The notes beneath the pieces are model-generated. The model made no database searches. It was not told where the DNA came from and saw nothing but the letters and a program-made list of their open reading frames with translations. Positions 8,759 to 17,138 of a stretch of 64,000 nucleotides of DNA are shown piece after piece. This stretch comes from Clostridium sp. 'deep sea' (GTDB lineage: Bacteria; Bacillota; UBA994; PWPR01): the NCBI RefSeq assembly GCF_014931565.1, contig NZ_CP063353.1, positions 1,736,001 to 1,800,000 on the forward strand, read 5' to 3'. The translations under genes were made by a program, and so were the position numbers. Every line of letters starts with the position of its first letter. Positions within the stretch are counted from its first letter, which is position 1.

Positions 8759-9703
8759 TTATTTTTCAAATGATACTATTATTCGTCGTCCATACTCATC
8801 AACATAATAGTTAAATACAACAATTTCATTATCTTTAAAAGACTCTTTACATTCCTTTATGCTTTCAACTGTAGTCCAAAAAAATTCATCTTTATCTTCT
8901 ATTGAAATAATACAAATATCACCCTCTGTAACCTCTTTAAACTTTCCTAAACCAATTAAACCTTGCCAATCCTCTGGCACTGCTGGCAACGAGGCTTGCT
9001 CTAAAGAGCAAACCTCTAATTCGCCATTTGAGTTCTTGAAATAACTTATATCCAAAGCCATATTTTTTTGCAATTTAAGAGTATTACTTTCTTGTTCTGT
9101 ACTATATTTAAACATATAACTCTCTTCTGTTGTTTTTACACTAATATATTTTTCATCAAGCCTTTTACTGTAAATGCCATTTAGCTCCTCAACTTTAAGG
9201 TGATTTTCTACCTTAATAAGCTCTCCGTTGCTGCCTTTATAGTCTATAAAATCTACGTCTATTGTTTTTTCACTCGCACTAACTTTAAGCAATAAATAAG
9301 GATATGTTAACGCCATAGTAACCATGCTATCTTTTTTAGGTTTATTAAGTTTAACCTTAAATGTTACTTTATCTACACCTTCAATTACCTCTGTTACCTC
9401 TAAGCTATAACCACCAGTCTTCATTTCACCAGCTGATATTAACAAGTATCTGTATGATTTTTCGTTATATATTGCTAGTATTTTATATCCATGTTCTTTT
9501 TTATTGCTTTCAACCCAATACTTATCTTGATCACGTTCTAAATCTGTAATATTTATAACTGTATATTCGGTTTTTTTGTCAGATAATAATGTAGGAAAAT
9601 TATCTGCATCAGGATGTGTACGTGGTTTATTTGTTAGTTGTTTACATAATACCAAACACATAACTACACCAATTAATAGAACAACACTTATTAATTTTTT
9701 CAA
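8759..9703 (-). CDS. membrane-anchored protein with PrcB-like C-terminal domain
   Basis: The protein is 314 residues from a TTG start that has AAGGAG eight bases upstream; an upstream in-frame ATG lacks such a site. The N-terminus is a single hydrophobic segment (KKLISVVLLIGVVMCLVL) acting as signal or anchor. The cysteine after it does not fit a lipobox well. Residues about 75-150 match the PrcB C-terminal domain: YRYLLISAGEMKTGGYSLEV, with the GexxTGGY motif, and the terminal MALTYPYLLLKV. PrcB was described as a protease-associated protein; the role here is unknown. The C-terminal 150 residues are unassigned. Confidence 0.65.
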   Translation of the reverse strand: MKKLISVVLLIGVVMCLVLCKQLTNKPRTHPDADNFPTLLSDKKTEYTVINITDLERDQDKYWVESNKKEHGYKILAIYNEKSYRYLLISAGEMKTGGYSLEVTEVIEGVDKVTFKVKLNKPKKDSMVTMALTYPYLLLKVSASEKTIDVDFIDYKGSNGELIKVENHLKVEELNGIYSKRLDEKYISVKTTEESYMFKYSTEQESNTLKLQKNMALDISYFKNSNGELEVCSLEQASLPAVPEDWQGLIGLGKFKEVTEGDICIISIEDKDEFFWTTVESIKECKESFKDNEIVVFNYYVDEYGRRIIVSFEK

Positions 9704-9831
9704 AACTACCACTCCTTGTATTCCTAACATCTTAGACCTCTAATATTAGAATATGTTCCCAATTAATACAAGATTTAAACGTTTAACAAAGCTGATTTTT
9801 ATCAAAACTAATTAATCTATTAATCGAAAGT

Positions 9832-9868
9832 AAAAAGGGGCTTTTGCTTCAACTTTTGAAGCAGCCCC
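9832..9868 (-). terminator. intrinsic terminator of the DegV gene
   Basis: Two-part stem GGGGCT/AGCCCC and GCTTCAA/TTGAAGC (9837-9868), followed on the minus strand by five T. Confidence 0.85.
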
Positions 9869-9876
9869 ATTTACAC

Positions 9877-10731
9877 CTATATGCTATTTTTTTTTACCCA
9901 AGCTAAACCTACAGTACGTGGTCCTGTATGCACACTTATTACTGGAGATAATTCACTAACAATTATCTCGTGTGTTGGGTAAATTAATTTTATTTCATCT
10001 TGTAGTTTTTTTACATAATCTTCGGCACTTGCATGAGCTAACATAATTACAGAGTTTTCACACAATTGCTCACTTTTTAATATCTCTATTATTTTTGCAT
10101 GTGATTTTTTTATTGTTCTTACTTTTTGTTTAACTACAATTTTACCATCTATAAAATGAAGTAAAGGTTTAATTTTTAACACAGTACCTATCGAAGCAGC
10201 CGCTAAACTTATTCTACCAGTCCTATGTAAATGTTTTAAATCCCCTACTACTAAAAGTATTTCAGAATTATCTCTTATGAACTCTAAGTGTTTAATAATG
10301 TCCTTAACATCTTTAGCTTTTTTAGCTAAACAAAGGGCTTCAATAACCATTTGTCTTTGTACTACTGATGTACTTAAAGTATCAAAAATCGTTATTTTAT
10401 CTTTAGCTACCATTGATCTAACTAGCTCTCCAGTTTGATAAGTGCCACTTATTCCCGAGCTTATAGTAATATAAATAATATGATCATAGTCAATTAAAAT
10501 ATCTTCAAAAAGTTTAGTCAGTTCACCCACTAATGGCTGTGAGGTAGTTGGTAATTGTTCGGTTTCATGCATTAAGCTAAAAAACTCTTCCTGAGTTAAG
10601 TCAATTCCATCATTATAAGTATTATTACCTATTATTATTTGTAAAGGTATCGTATATAAGTTGTTATGCTTATTCAATAAATTCTTTTCGATAACAGCTG
10701 TGCTATCTGTAACAATTGCAATTTTACTCAA
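9877..10731 (-). CDS. DegV family fatty-acid-binding protein
   Basis: The protein is 284 residues, usual for DegV (FakB-like) proteins, which bind a fatty acid for phosphorylation by a FakA-type kinase. Hallmarks are IAIVTDSTAVI at the N-terminus, the TTSQP motif (LPTTSQPLVGEL), ITISSGISGTYQ, and the late HTGPRTVGLAW. The TTG at 10731 (giving MSKIAIVTDS) is preferred over a GTG three codons earlier because AAGGGG then sits at normal spacing. It is divergent from a TetR regulator with a shared palindromic operator between them, suggesting membrane-lipid-linked control. No fakA-like gene is nearby. Confidence 0.9.
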   Translation of the reverse strand: MSKIAIVTDSTAVIEKNLLNKHNNLYTIPLQIIIGNNTYNDGIDLTQEEFFSLMHETEQLPTTSQPLVGELTKLFEDILIDYDHIIYITISSGISGTYQTGELVRSMVAKDKITIFDTLSTSVVQRQMVIEALCLAKKAKDVKDIIKHLEFIRDNSEILLVVGDLKHLHRTGRISLAAASIGTVLKIKPLLHFIDGKIVVKQKVRTIKKSHAKIIEILKSEQLCENSVIMLAHASAEDYVKKLQDEIKLIYPTHEIIVSELSPVISVHTGPRTVGLAWVKKNSI

Positions 10732-10794
10732 ATTTCTCACCCCTTTTACTCTTCAACTGATTTTTTCTCAATTTACAGTAAAAATGTTATACTA

Positions 10795-10817
10795 GTAACA
10801 AGTTAGACACTTGTTAC
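10795..10817. promoter_or_regulatory. palindromic operator between degV-family gene and TetR gene
   Basis: GTAACAAGT (10795-10803) and its exact reverse complement ACTTGTTAC (10809-10817) are separated by five bases. A further half-site (ACAAGTTAC) lies near 10870. Size and symmetry suit a TetR dimer; the flanking TetR gene is the obvious binder. Confidence 0.65.
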
Positions 10818-10902
10818 ATTTACATATTACCATTATAATTATAAAAAGAGACAACAGTCAATTAAACTGAACAAGTTACACATATAAGGAGTATTGTTAC
10901 AA

Positions 10903-11502
10903 ATGAATCATACAGATAAAAAAGTTAATCCTATTACTATTCGCTCAAAAAAGTGGATTGTTGACTCCTTGATTGAGTTAATGGAAGAAAAGCCTTACAA
11001 AGATATTTCAATAAAAGAAATAGCAGATAGGGCTGGTTTAGTTAGGCAAACTGTATACCGAAATTTTAAAACCAAAGATGCTATAGTAAAACACTATGTA
11101 GATAATTTTTATATCTTTTTTTATAACATGATTTCCGAAAAAGAATCTATTTCTTTTTATGATTTACTGCTCCTTTATTTTGAATACTGGGATCAAAATA
11201 GAAACTTTATAAAAAAATTAATAGATAATGATATTTATATTTTATTATTAGATATGCATTTAGATTATATTAAAAACATGGCTGGAGATGCAAAATTTGA
11301 GAAACTTATTTTTAGAATACGCAGTAAACATGAAAGATATATGAACCACTTTTCAGCAGGCGGTTTATGGTTTGTTTTAAAGAAATGGATAGAGGATGAT
11401 AACCCCGCAAAACCAGCAGAAATGGCAAATATAATTCTCAATTTTTACAATATCAAAAGACTAAATACCAAGTATATTTCGTTTTTAGAAAATAGATCAT
11501 AA
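10903..11502 (+). CDS. TetR/AcrR-family transcriptional regulator
   Basis: The protein is 199 residues. The N-terminal helix-turn-helix reads DISIKEIADRAGLVRQTVYR followed by NFKTKDAIVKHYV, a textbook TetR DNA-binding domain. The C-terminal ligand domain is not assignable; its YFEYWDQNRNFIKKL segment resembles small-family TetR C-termini. The ATG at 10903 has AAGGAG 11 bases upstream; the alternative TTG three codons earlier is too close to that site. It is transcribed away from the DegV gene and probably represses both through the palindrome at 10795. Confidence 0.9.
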   Translation: MNHTDKKVNPITIRSKKWIVDSLIELMEEKPYKDISIKEIADRAGLVRQTVYRNFKTKDAIVKHYVDNFYIFFYNMISEKESISFYDLLLLYFEYWDQNRNFIKKLIDNDIYILLLDMHLDYIKNMAGDAKFEKLIFRIRSKHERYMNHFSAGGLWFVLKKWIEDDNPAKPAEMANIILNFYNIKRLNTKYISFLENRS

Positions 11503-11522
11503 GCTAACATTAACAAAAAGAG

Positions 11523-12179
11523 GGGGCTGTCCCATTAGAAGAAATTAAAAAATACAAAAGTGATAGTATATTTACAACAATTATTCCTATATTTTCTATA
11601 AAAATATAATAATTTATAGACATAGATTTAAAAAAAGTAAAAATACAACTTAAAATTTTAGTAAGGCTGGTAAATTAAATTACTAATTTTAACTGCTTTT
11701 ATTTGCAAATGAATAAGTCTAAAAAACAGTTTTAAAAATCATAATCAAGGATAAAGCAAAATATTGATTTAAAACCACAAAGTACACAAAGAGAAAAGAA
11801 GGGGTTATTGCTTACCGTCAATTCCGTGCCTCAGCACCTTAATCTAAAGTCAATCCATGTTCAAAAGATTAATAATAAGCTTCATTTTTCAAACCACAAT
11901 AGTACCTCATTTTTGTTGTAATTTCAACATCAAAAAGATTTGTCCGTATCCATGTAATCCTCACTGTGTGATTCTGTGGACACTTAAGTAACATGCATTT
12001 ATTACTAAATCAGACTACATCATATAAAAGCATAGGGGCGTGGAAATTGAAAAAAATTATTTCCTTGCCCCTTTTATTATCCGTGAATTATTTTATTATC
12101 TAGCATTTGATTTAACATTGTTATCTTTAAGTTTACTTTTATTTAGATCTTCACTTTGTAGAATTAATGCGACAGCCCC
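11523..12179. mobile_element. 657-bp non-coding inverted-repeat element, copy 1
   Basis: The ends are a 15-bp inverted repeat with one mismatch: GGGGCTGTCCCATTA at the left, and the complement of GGGGCTGTCGCATTA at the right. No ORF with a ribosome binding site lies inside. A diverged second copy is at 58978-59580, sharing blocks such as TCCATGTTCAA, AGATTAATAATAAG and an internal hairpin (here 12034-12072, AGGGGC...GCCCCT). It is best read as a MITE or an insertion-sequence remnant. Ends of the GGGGCTGT type occur on several DDE-transposase families. It lies between convergent TetR and M28 peptidase genes. Confidence 0.65.
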
Positions 12180-12217
12180 TTAAGAACCTCTATTAAATTT
12201 AACCTTGCCCTATACCC

Positions 12218-13645
12218 CTACTTATAATACTCTTCTGTTATAAATTTAACTGCTGCATTAACAGCCTCTTGGTGTTTATTAATATCAATTGTTAGCTCAT
12301 ACGAGTCTTGCATAGTATGGTGCCTTTGAATCTCTTGTAATTGTTTAAACATTACCGAAGGAACTCCACATACCGTAAAGGTTACATGGTCACTGCTCAA
12401 TATATAACTAGATCTTGAGGCAATACCTATATTCTTTGTATAATTTACTATTTGTTCACTGAGCTTAATTGAGTTTGTACCCGCATAACATATCTCTAAA
12501 TACTCTGCTCCTTTTGCCCCAATCATATCAAAATTTAACATTGTTGTATAATCCAATGACACTAATGGGTTAGACACATAGTGATTAGAACCAGCAAAAT
12601 ACTCTTCTTCACCATTAAAGGCAATAAAAATAATATCATACTCCGGTCTTTCATCTTTTGCTAATAAGGTTCTGGCAATTTCTAAAATACCTGCAATTCC
12701 TGAGGCATTATCTAACGCTCCAGGATTATATGTTTCATCTTTATTGTCTCCAATATGATCCAAATGTGCCCCAACTATTAGGTGTTTCTTACTCTTTTGA
12801 TTTGTACCCTCTATTATACCAATAACATTAGAGCTCTTACATTTCTCTAAAGAGAAATCTACCTTTAAATATGCAGAATCTCCTCTCTCAGCAGCCTCCT
12901 GTAAGTATGGGTAGGCATCATTTGAGCAATACATTAAAATAGGTCCATTTTTATTATTCAGCTTTTTACCACCTCTATTTAAGCGCCTCATTTGTTTACT
13001 CACATGAAAATAGCCATCTCTTTTATTATCAAAATTAATTATAGCGGCCTTTATGTATCCGCTTAGTGATTTAACCTTGTTAACAATGCCCTCAGCCTGA
13101 CGAGCATCATACTGTAAAGCGTAAGCTAAACGTTTGTCAATTAACAAAACTTTATTTTTAATTTTTTTGTTAGCTCTACTTAATTGCTCCATGCTCGTAA
13201 CATTTACTAACTCTGCCTTAACTTCACCCTTTATCATGGTATGAGGCCATAATGCTAACCCATTATAATCAGATAAATTATTATATTCACCTGTTACCTC
13301 ACCTGTTTTTCTGCTTGTTATCAATACAGCAGGTGAATTTACCACCATTAAATCCTGTTGAAAGCTTTGTAAGTAATCTGGATATTTAGTAGGAGGTGTT
13401 AGTCCTAACGACTTAAACTGCTCTACTAAAAACTTAACTGTTTTTAAATTACCGGCTGTGCCAGGTAACCTACCCATATATGAAGCTGAGGTTATTTCTT
13501 TTATTACATTATAGGTATAATCATCTACTGGTTTGTGTACTATGGAACTAAGAGGTATTTCTTTAATTGCATTTTGTTCAGAGGTATATAAAATACCACT
13601 GACAATTATCATTAATATTAATAATGATGTTAATAAATACTTCAA
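12218..13645 (-). CDS. secreted M28-family zinc aminopeptidase
   Basis: The protein is 475 residues. The N-terminal hydrophobic stretch (YLLTSLLILMIIVSGILY) is a signal peptide or anchor. The C-terminal half is the M28 catalytic domain with all expected zinc ligands: AHLDH, GALDNASG, the GEEE catalytic and ligand glutamates, NFDMIG, and a final His in QRHHTMQD. The region before it (about 100-270) fits an inserted protease-associated-type domain. It should release N-terminal amino acids outside the cell. The start is a TTG with AGAGGTG seven bases upstream. Its 3' side abuts the inverted-repeat element. Confidence 0.88.
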   Translation of the reverse strand: MKYLLTSLLILMIIVSGILYTSEQNAIKEIPLSSIVHKPVDDYTYNVIKEITSASYMGRLPGTAGNLKTVKFLVEQFKSLGLTPPTKYPDYLQSFQQDLMVVNSPAVLITSRKTGEVTGEYNNLSDYNGLALWPHTMIKGEVKAELVNVTSMEQLSRANKKIKNKVLLIDKRLAYALQYDARQAEGIVNKVKSLSGYIKAAIINFDNKRDGYFHVSKQMRRLNRGGKKLNNKNGPILMYCSNDAYPYLQEAAERGDSAYLKVDFSLEKCKSSNVIGIIEGTNQKSKKHLIVGAHLDHIGDNKDETYNPGALDNASGIAGILEIARTLLAKDERPEYDIIFIAFNGEEEYFAGSNHYVSNPLVSLDYTTMLNFDMIGAKGAEYLEICYAGTNSIKLSEQIVNYTKNIGIASRSSYILSSDHVTFTVCGVPSVMFKQLQEIQRHHTMQDSYELTIDINKHQEAVNAAVKFITEEYYK

Positions 13646-13815
13646 TTCTCAACACCTCTTTTACTTTCAGACTTTTAATGATAACGATTATCTATATTAA
13701 TAATATCGGCTGCTAGACCTTTTTTTTAACTAGTAAAATTAAGCATTTATATTATATCACTAATGGCTAAGCAACCATATTATTTTATCTTTTTACAAAA
13801 AAAATAAAAACATAC

Positions 13816-13844
13816 TTGACATTTATTAATATTATATATAGAAT
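13816..13844 (+). promoter_or_regulatory. sigma-A promoter driving the glycine riboswitch
   Basis: Consensus TTGACA, exactly 17 bp, then TAGAAT. It ends about 20 bp before the first aptamer, as expected for a riboswitch leader. Confidence 0.8.
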
Positions 13845-13864
13845 GAACAAAAATAATTTAAGTG

Positions 13865-14051
13865 GAAGATGATTATTGGAGATATCTTTTTAGATAACCG
13901 TAGAAGCAAGGAATATTTTTGCTTGAACTTATTCTGAAACTTTCAGGTCAATAACAATAATCTGACACTACCCTGGAGAGACTCATTTAATTGAGCATCG
14001 ACGAAGAAACTTATGATTAATAAGGAAACTTTCAGATAAAAGGACAGGGAA
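13865..14051 (+). promoter_or_regulatory. tandem glycine riboswitch
   Basis: Two consecutive aptamer-like modules are present. Module 1 has TTGGAGAT, an AT-rich hairpin, AACCGTAGAAGCAAG, and CTTTCAGGTCAATAA. Module 2 has CTGGAGAGACTCA...TTGAG, CATCGACGAAGA, and CTTTCAGATAAAAGGACAG. These match the glycine riboswitch pattern (GGAGAG, CCGAAGGxGCAA, CUCUCAGGxAAAAGGACAG) in the right order and spacing, though the GAAGGGGC cores are diverged. The last GGACAG overlaps the 5' arm of the terminator at 14042, so ligand binding probably prevents termination. The next gene is a Gly_transporter-family protein, which supports the assignment. Confidence 0.85.
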
Positions 14052-14090
14052 TAAAAAGCAATTAAAGGCTTTTTATTCCCTGTTCTTTTT
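14042..14090 (+). terminator. riboswitch expression-platform terminator
   Basis: An 18-bp stem (14042-14059 with 14068-14085, one G-U) with an 8-nt loop, then five T. Its 5' arm includes the 3' end of aptamer 2, making the two structures mutually exclusive. Confidence 0.85.
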
Positions 14091-14137
14091 AGTACATGCG
14101 AATAAAAGGCGTATTATAACTGAAAGGAGTAGTTATT

Positions 14138-14815
14138 ATGTTTTGGTTTAATGTATTTGATATTATAGGCACTGTCGCATTTGCAATATCTGGAGCTTTG
14201 GCTGGCATGAGAAAACAGCTTGATTTATTTGGTGTTATTACACTATCTATTACTACTGCTTCTTTTGGAGGATTAATGCGTGATATCTTTATAGGTAAAC
14301 TTCCTCCAACTATTTTTACAAACCCAAAATATGTTGTAATAAGTTTAATTACAGCACTTATAACTTTTGTTATATACCCAATTATCTTAAAAACTCTTTC
14401 GATCAAAACAAATAAATTTGGCATAAACCTAATATTAATCCTTGATGCTATAGGTCTAGGAGCTTTTACTGCTTTAGGAACAGAGATAGCAATATCCCAT
14501 GATATAAACAATATTTTTAGCGTAGTATTTATGGGCACTGTTTCTGGAGTTGGCGGTGGCGTTATTAGAGATGTTTTTATTAGAAATATACCCCTTATCT
14601 TAAAAAAAGAAATATACGCCTTAGCATCCATCACGGGTGCTACAATAATGTTTTTTTCACATAGTTTATTACCAACAATGCTTGCTATGTACCTTTGTTT
14701 TATAGCAACAGTTTCACTAAGAATTTTATCTATGCGATTTCAGCTTAATCTACCAACGGCTAAAATATGTTTAGATGAATTAGATGAAAATTGTACTGAT
14801 AAATCCTGGTGCTAA
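14138..14815 (+). CDS. glycine transporter-family (TRIC/UPF0126, PF03458) membrane protein
   Basis: The protein is 225 residues with about seven membrane segments. It has two copies of the family repeat: GTVAFAISGALAGMRKQLDL ending SFGGLMRDIF, and ALGTEIAISHDINN ending GVGGGVIRDVF. The GG-x-x-RD motif in each half is the signature. Bacterial members are trimeric cation-channel homologues, and the family was renamed Gly_transporter because of glycine-riboswitch association. The upstream riboswitch gives direct local support for movement of glycine across the membrane; import or export cannot be told. AAAGGAG precedes the ATG. Confidence 0.9.
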   Translation: MFWFNVFDIIGTVAFAISGALAGMRKQLDLFGVITLSITTASFGGLMRDIFIGKLPPTIFTNPKYVVISLITALITFVIYPIILKTLSIKTNKFGINLILILDAIGLGAFTALGTEIAISHDINNIFSVVFMGTVSGVGGGVIRDVFIRNIPLILKKEIYALASITGATIMFFSHSLLPTMLAMYLCFIATVSLRILSMRFQLNLPTAKICLDELDENCTDKSWC

Positions 14816-14843
14816 TGAGTTAGGTAGTTGGTTATTATTCATT

Positions 14844-14920
14844 GGTTTGGCTACTGGTTTATGTATTGTTTATTATAGAACTACCACTATAGTTTACAAA
14901 CATAAACTTATAGCCAAACC
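14844..14920. repeat. 77-bp long inverted repeat
   Basis: The outer arms GGTTTGGCTA (14844-14853) and TAGCCAAACC (14911-14920) are exact complements, as are the inner arms TTTATGT and ACATAAA. It can form a cruciform or a long RNA hairpin 28 bp after the transporter stop. No U-run follows, so it is not a typical terminator. A 67-codon frame here overlaps the transporter and lacks a ribosome binding site. Confidence 0.6.
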
Positions 14921-15038
14921 AACCCCTCCCACTAAAATAACTAATCAGTATTATTCATCTCTACATAATAAATTTTATACGCTATAATATTCCCTACAAA
15001 AAAATAGAAATTAAATCCATCACTAAATATTATTAATA

Positions 15039-15066
15039 TTGATATCCACCACTATATTTGTATAAT
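15039..15066 (+). promoter_or_regulatory. predicted promoter of threonine aldolase gene
   Basis: TTGATA, 16 bp, TATAAT, 45 bp before the ATG. The gene may thus be expressed independently of the riboswitch. Confidence 0.5.
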
Positions 15067-15110
15067 ATTATTGGTATAATAGCATTAAAAATTACTATAG
15101 GAGAATAAGG

Positions 15111-16148
15111 ATGAGTAAAAAATTATATAGCTTTAAAAATGACTATAGTGAAGGTGCACACCAAAATATTATTAAAGCTTTAACTGAAACAAATTTAGTT
15201 CAGCAACACGGTTATGGAGAAGATGATTACTGTAAAAGTGCCAAAAACCTTATTGCAAAACACTTAGAGAATAAAAATTCTCAAATTCACTTTACATCTG
15301 GAGGTACCCAAGCTAATTTAGTAGTTATATCCTCTATTTTAAGGCCTTATGAAGCTGTGTTATCGGCTGATAACGGTCATATATATGTGCATGAAACTGG
15401 TGCTATAGAGGCAACCGGACATAAAGTATATGCTGTTGATTGTAAAGATGGCAAAATTACGGCTAATATGGTTAGAAAAGCTGTTAATTTTCATGCAGAT
15501 GAACACATGGTAAAAATAAAAATGGTATATATCTCAAATGCTACAGATATGGGTGCTGTTTTTACAAAACAGGAACTAAGTGATTTACGAAAAGTATGTG
15601 ATGAGTTAGGTCTGTATTTATTTATGGATGGCGCAAGATTGGGCTCAGCCCTTAGTTCTTCTTACAGCGACTTAACGTTAGCAGACTGTGCTAAATTAAC
15701 TGATGTATTTTATATAGGAGGAACAAAAAACGGAGCACTACTTGGTGAAGCCATTGTTATTAACAATCAATGCTTACAAGAATATTTTCGCTATAGTTTA
15801 AAACAAAAAGGTGCTTTGTTAGCAAAAGGTAGATTATTAGGTCTTCAATTTTATGAACTGTTTAAAAATAATTTATTCTTTGACTTGGCAAAACATGCTA
15901 ACAAAATGGCAACTATCTTAAGTGAAGAATTAAGTGAATGTGGAATAACTTTTAAAACTAAACCATCATGTAATATTATTTTTGCAATCTTACCCAATAG
16001 TTTAGTTAAGGAACTTCTTAAAAAATATGATTTTTATGTAATAGAAAAACATAATGAAGACAGTTCAGTAGTTAGATTGGTAACTTCTTGGGCTACTCCC
16101 GAAAGTATTGTAAAACAGTTTATTGCTGATTTAAACAAATTGTTATAA
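15111..16148 (+). CDS. L-threonine aldolase (low specificity), PLP-dependent
   Basis: The protein is 345 residues, usual length. It splits threonine or allo-threonine into glycine and acetaldehyde. Family features are NDYSEGAHQNI at the start, FTSGGTQANL (PLP phosphate cup), YISNATDMGAVF, LYLFMDGARLGSAL (Asp holding the pyridine N, plus GARL) and FYIGGTKNGALLGEA with the Schiff-base lysine in GGTKNG. It lies just after the glycine-riboswitch transporter gene, so the two likely serve glycine balance. A predicted promoter in the gap suggests separate transcription. ATAGGAG precedes the ATG; a hairpin terminator follows. Confidence 0.9.
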   Translation: MSKKLYSFKNDYSEGAHQNIIKALTETNLVQQHGYGEDDYCKSAKNLIAKHLENKNSQIHFTSGGTQANLVVISSILRPYEAVLSADNGHIYVHETGAIEATGHKVYAVDCKDGKITANMVRKAVNFHADEHMVKIKMVYISNATDMGAVFTKQELSDLRKVCDELGLYLFMDGARLGSALSSSYSDLTLADCAKLTDVFYIGGTKNGALLGEAIVINNQCLQEYFRYSLKQKGALLAKGRLLGLQFYELFKNNLFFDLAKHANKMATILSEELSECGITFKTKPSCNIIFAILPNSLVKELLKKYDFYVIEKHNEDSSVVRLVTSWATPESIVKQFIADLNKLL

Positions 16149-16156
16149 AAAAATAT

Positions 16157-16182
16157 ACACCCCTTAATAGCCAAAGGGGTGT
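16157..16182. terminator. bidirectional intrinsic terminator
   Basis: ACACCCCTT/AAGGGGTGT with an 8-nt loop lies between convergent genes, flanked by A and T runs. Confidence 0.8.
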
Positions 16183-16209
16183 TATTTATTATCTATATGT
16201 AACACAATA

Positions 16210-16614
16210 TTATAAATATGTGTTGCGATCTGGATCTTTGCCATCAACTAACCACTTAACGCCAGTTGTCTCCCAAGTAGCACTAGAGGCAGCATCGATA
16301 TATCTTTTTTGCTTGTCTTTACCTGCTTTTTTCATTAAACGTTTAAACTGCATTGCTGTAACAATACCTTCTAAAATAACTACTGATTTGTCTAGTCCAT
16401 TTTCTAACAATAATTTATGACCTTCAATCATAGGTGCCTGTGACTCAGATGGCAGTGTTTTCATTTCTCTAATATCAATAAAAACATTAAAGCCTTTACC
16501 TAAACTAGGAACTAGTGATTTTACTTCTCCAAGCCATTTATTCATTTCACTCTCTTGAATAAAGCCACTAAAAGCCATTTTTACTCCGTATTTTTGTTTA
16601 TTAATAATATACAT
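16210..16614 (-). CDS. STAS/SpoIIAA-like domain protein
   Basis: The protein is 134 residues, cytosolic. The layout MAFSGFIQESEMNKWLGEV, then GFNVFIDIREMKTLP, then a helix and KSVVILEGIVTAMQFKRLMK, resembles the SpoIIAA-like STAS fold (PF11964 type) with its alternating strands and helices. The family is poorly characterised; lipid binding or regulatory roles have been suggested for relatives. AGGAGAG precedes the ATG. It is monocistronic and convergent with the threonine aldolase gene. Confidence 0.55.
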   Translation of the reverse strand: MYIINKQKYGVKMAFSGFIQESEMNKWLGEVKSLVPSLGKGFNVFIDIREMKTLPSESQAPMIEGHKLLLENGLDKSVVILEGIVTAMQFKRLMKKAGKDKQKRYIDAASSATWETTGVKWLVDGKDPDRNTYL

Positions 16615-17138
16615 AATTGCTCTCCTTTATATAATGTTGTTACCATGACAAAATTAGCCCTCTCCTAAATGTAAAAAATATCAAATAAACACACACTTCC
16701 TAAAATACTTTTATAACAAATACCCCTCCTTAAATATCTGTATTTAATTTTAGTAATTATTAATTTATGTAGTAATTATTTCTTTAAAATTATATCATTA
16801 TTCAACAACTCTTATTTTTCCATTAAAAATCCACAACAAAATTCACCAATTAATTTTAATAATTTTTATTAACTTATTCTCTAATTTTTATTATGGCTTT
16901 TATGTAGGAGAATTAAATATACTATGTCTTTATATAAATTGAAATAACAATGAATTAATAGAGAAATGTTTTGCTAATGACAAATATTTTTGCGACCTAA
17001 TATTTATATAGACGTAATATTTTTAGTAAATTTTGTACATATTGTAGCACTACGTATGCTTCTACTAGTATTATCGGCAATTATAAGATTTTATTAAATA
17101 TAATTTTTATAAATTTTTAGCTTAATTTAAAATTACCT
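16615..17138. other. 524-bp intergenic region
   Basis: AT-rich, with no ORF carrying a ribosome binding site and no strong hairpin. It should hold the promoter of the STAS-like gene near 16630-16700 and the 3' end of the spore photoproduct lyase transcript. I see nothing else. Confidence 0.4.

Noticed and set aside
14089-14634. 181-codon minus-strand ORF opposite the glycine transporter gene
   Set aside because: Antisense shadow: Pro/Ile-rich composition typical of the complement of a membrane protein gene, with no ribosome binding site.
14784-14987. 67-codon plus-strand ORF overlapping the end of the glycine transporter gene
   Set aside because: No ribosome binding site, overlap with a confident gene, and most of it is explained by the long inverted repeat.
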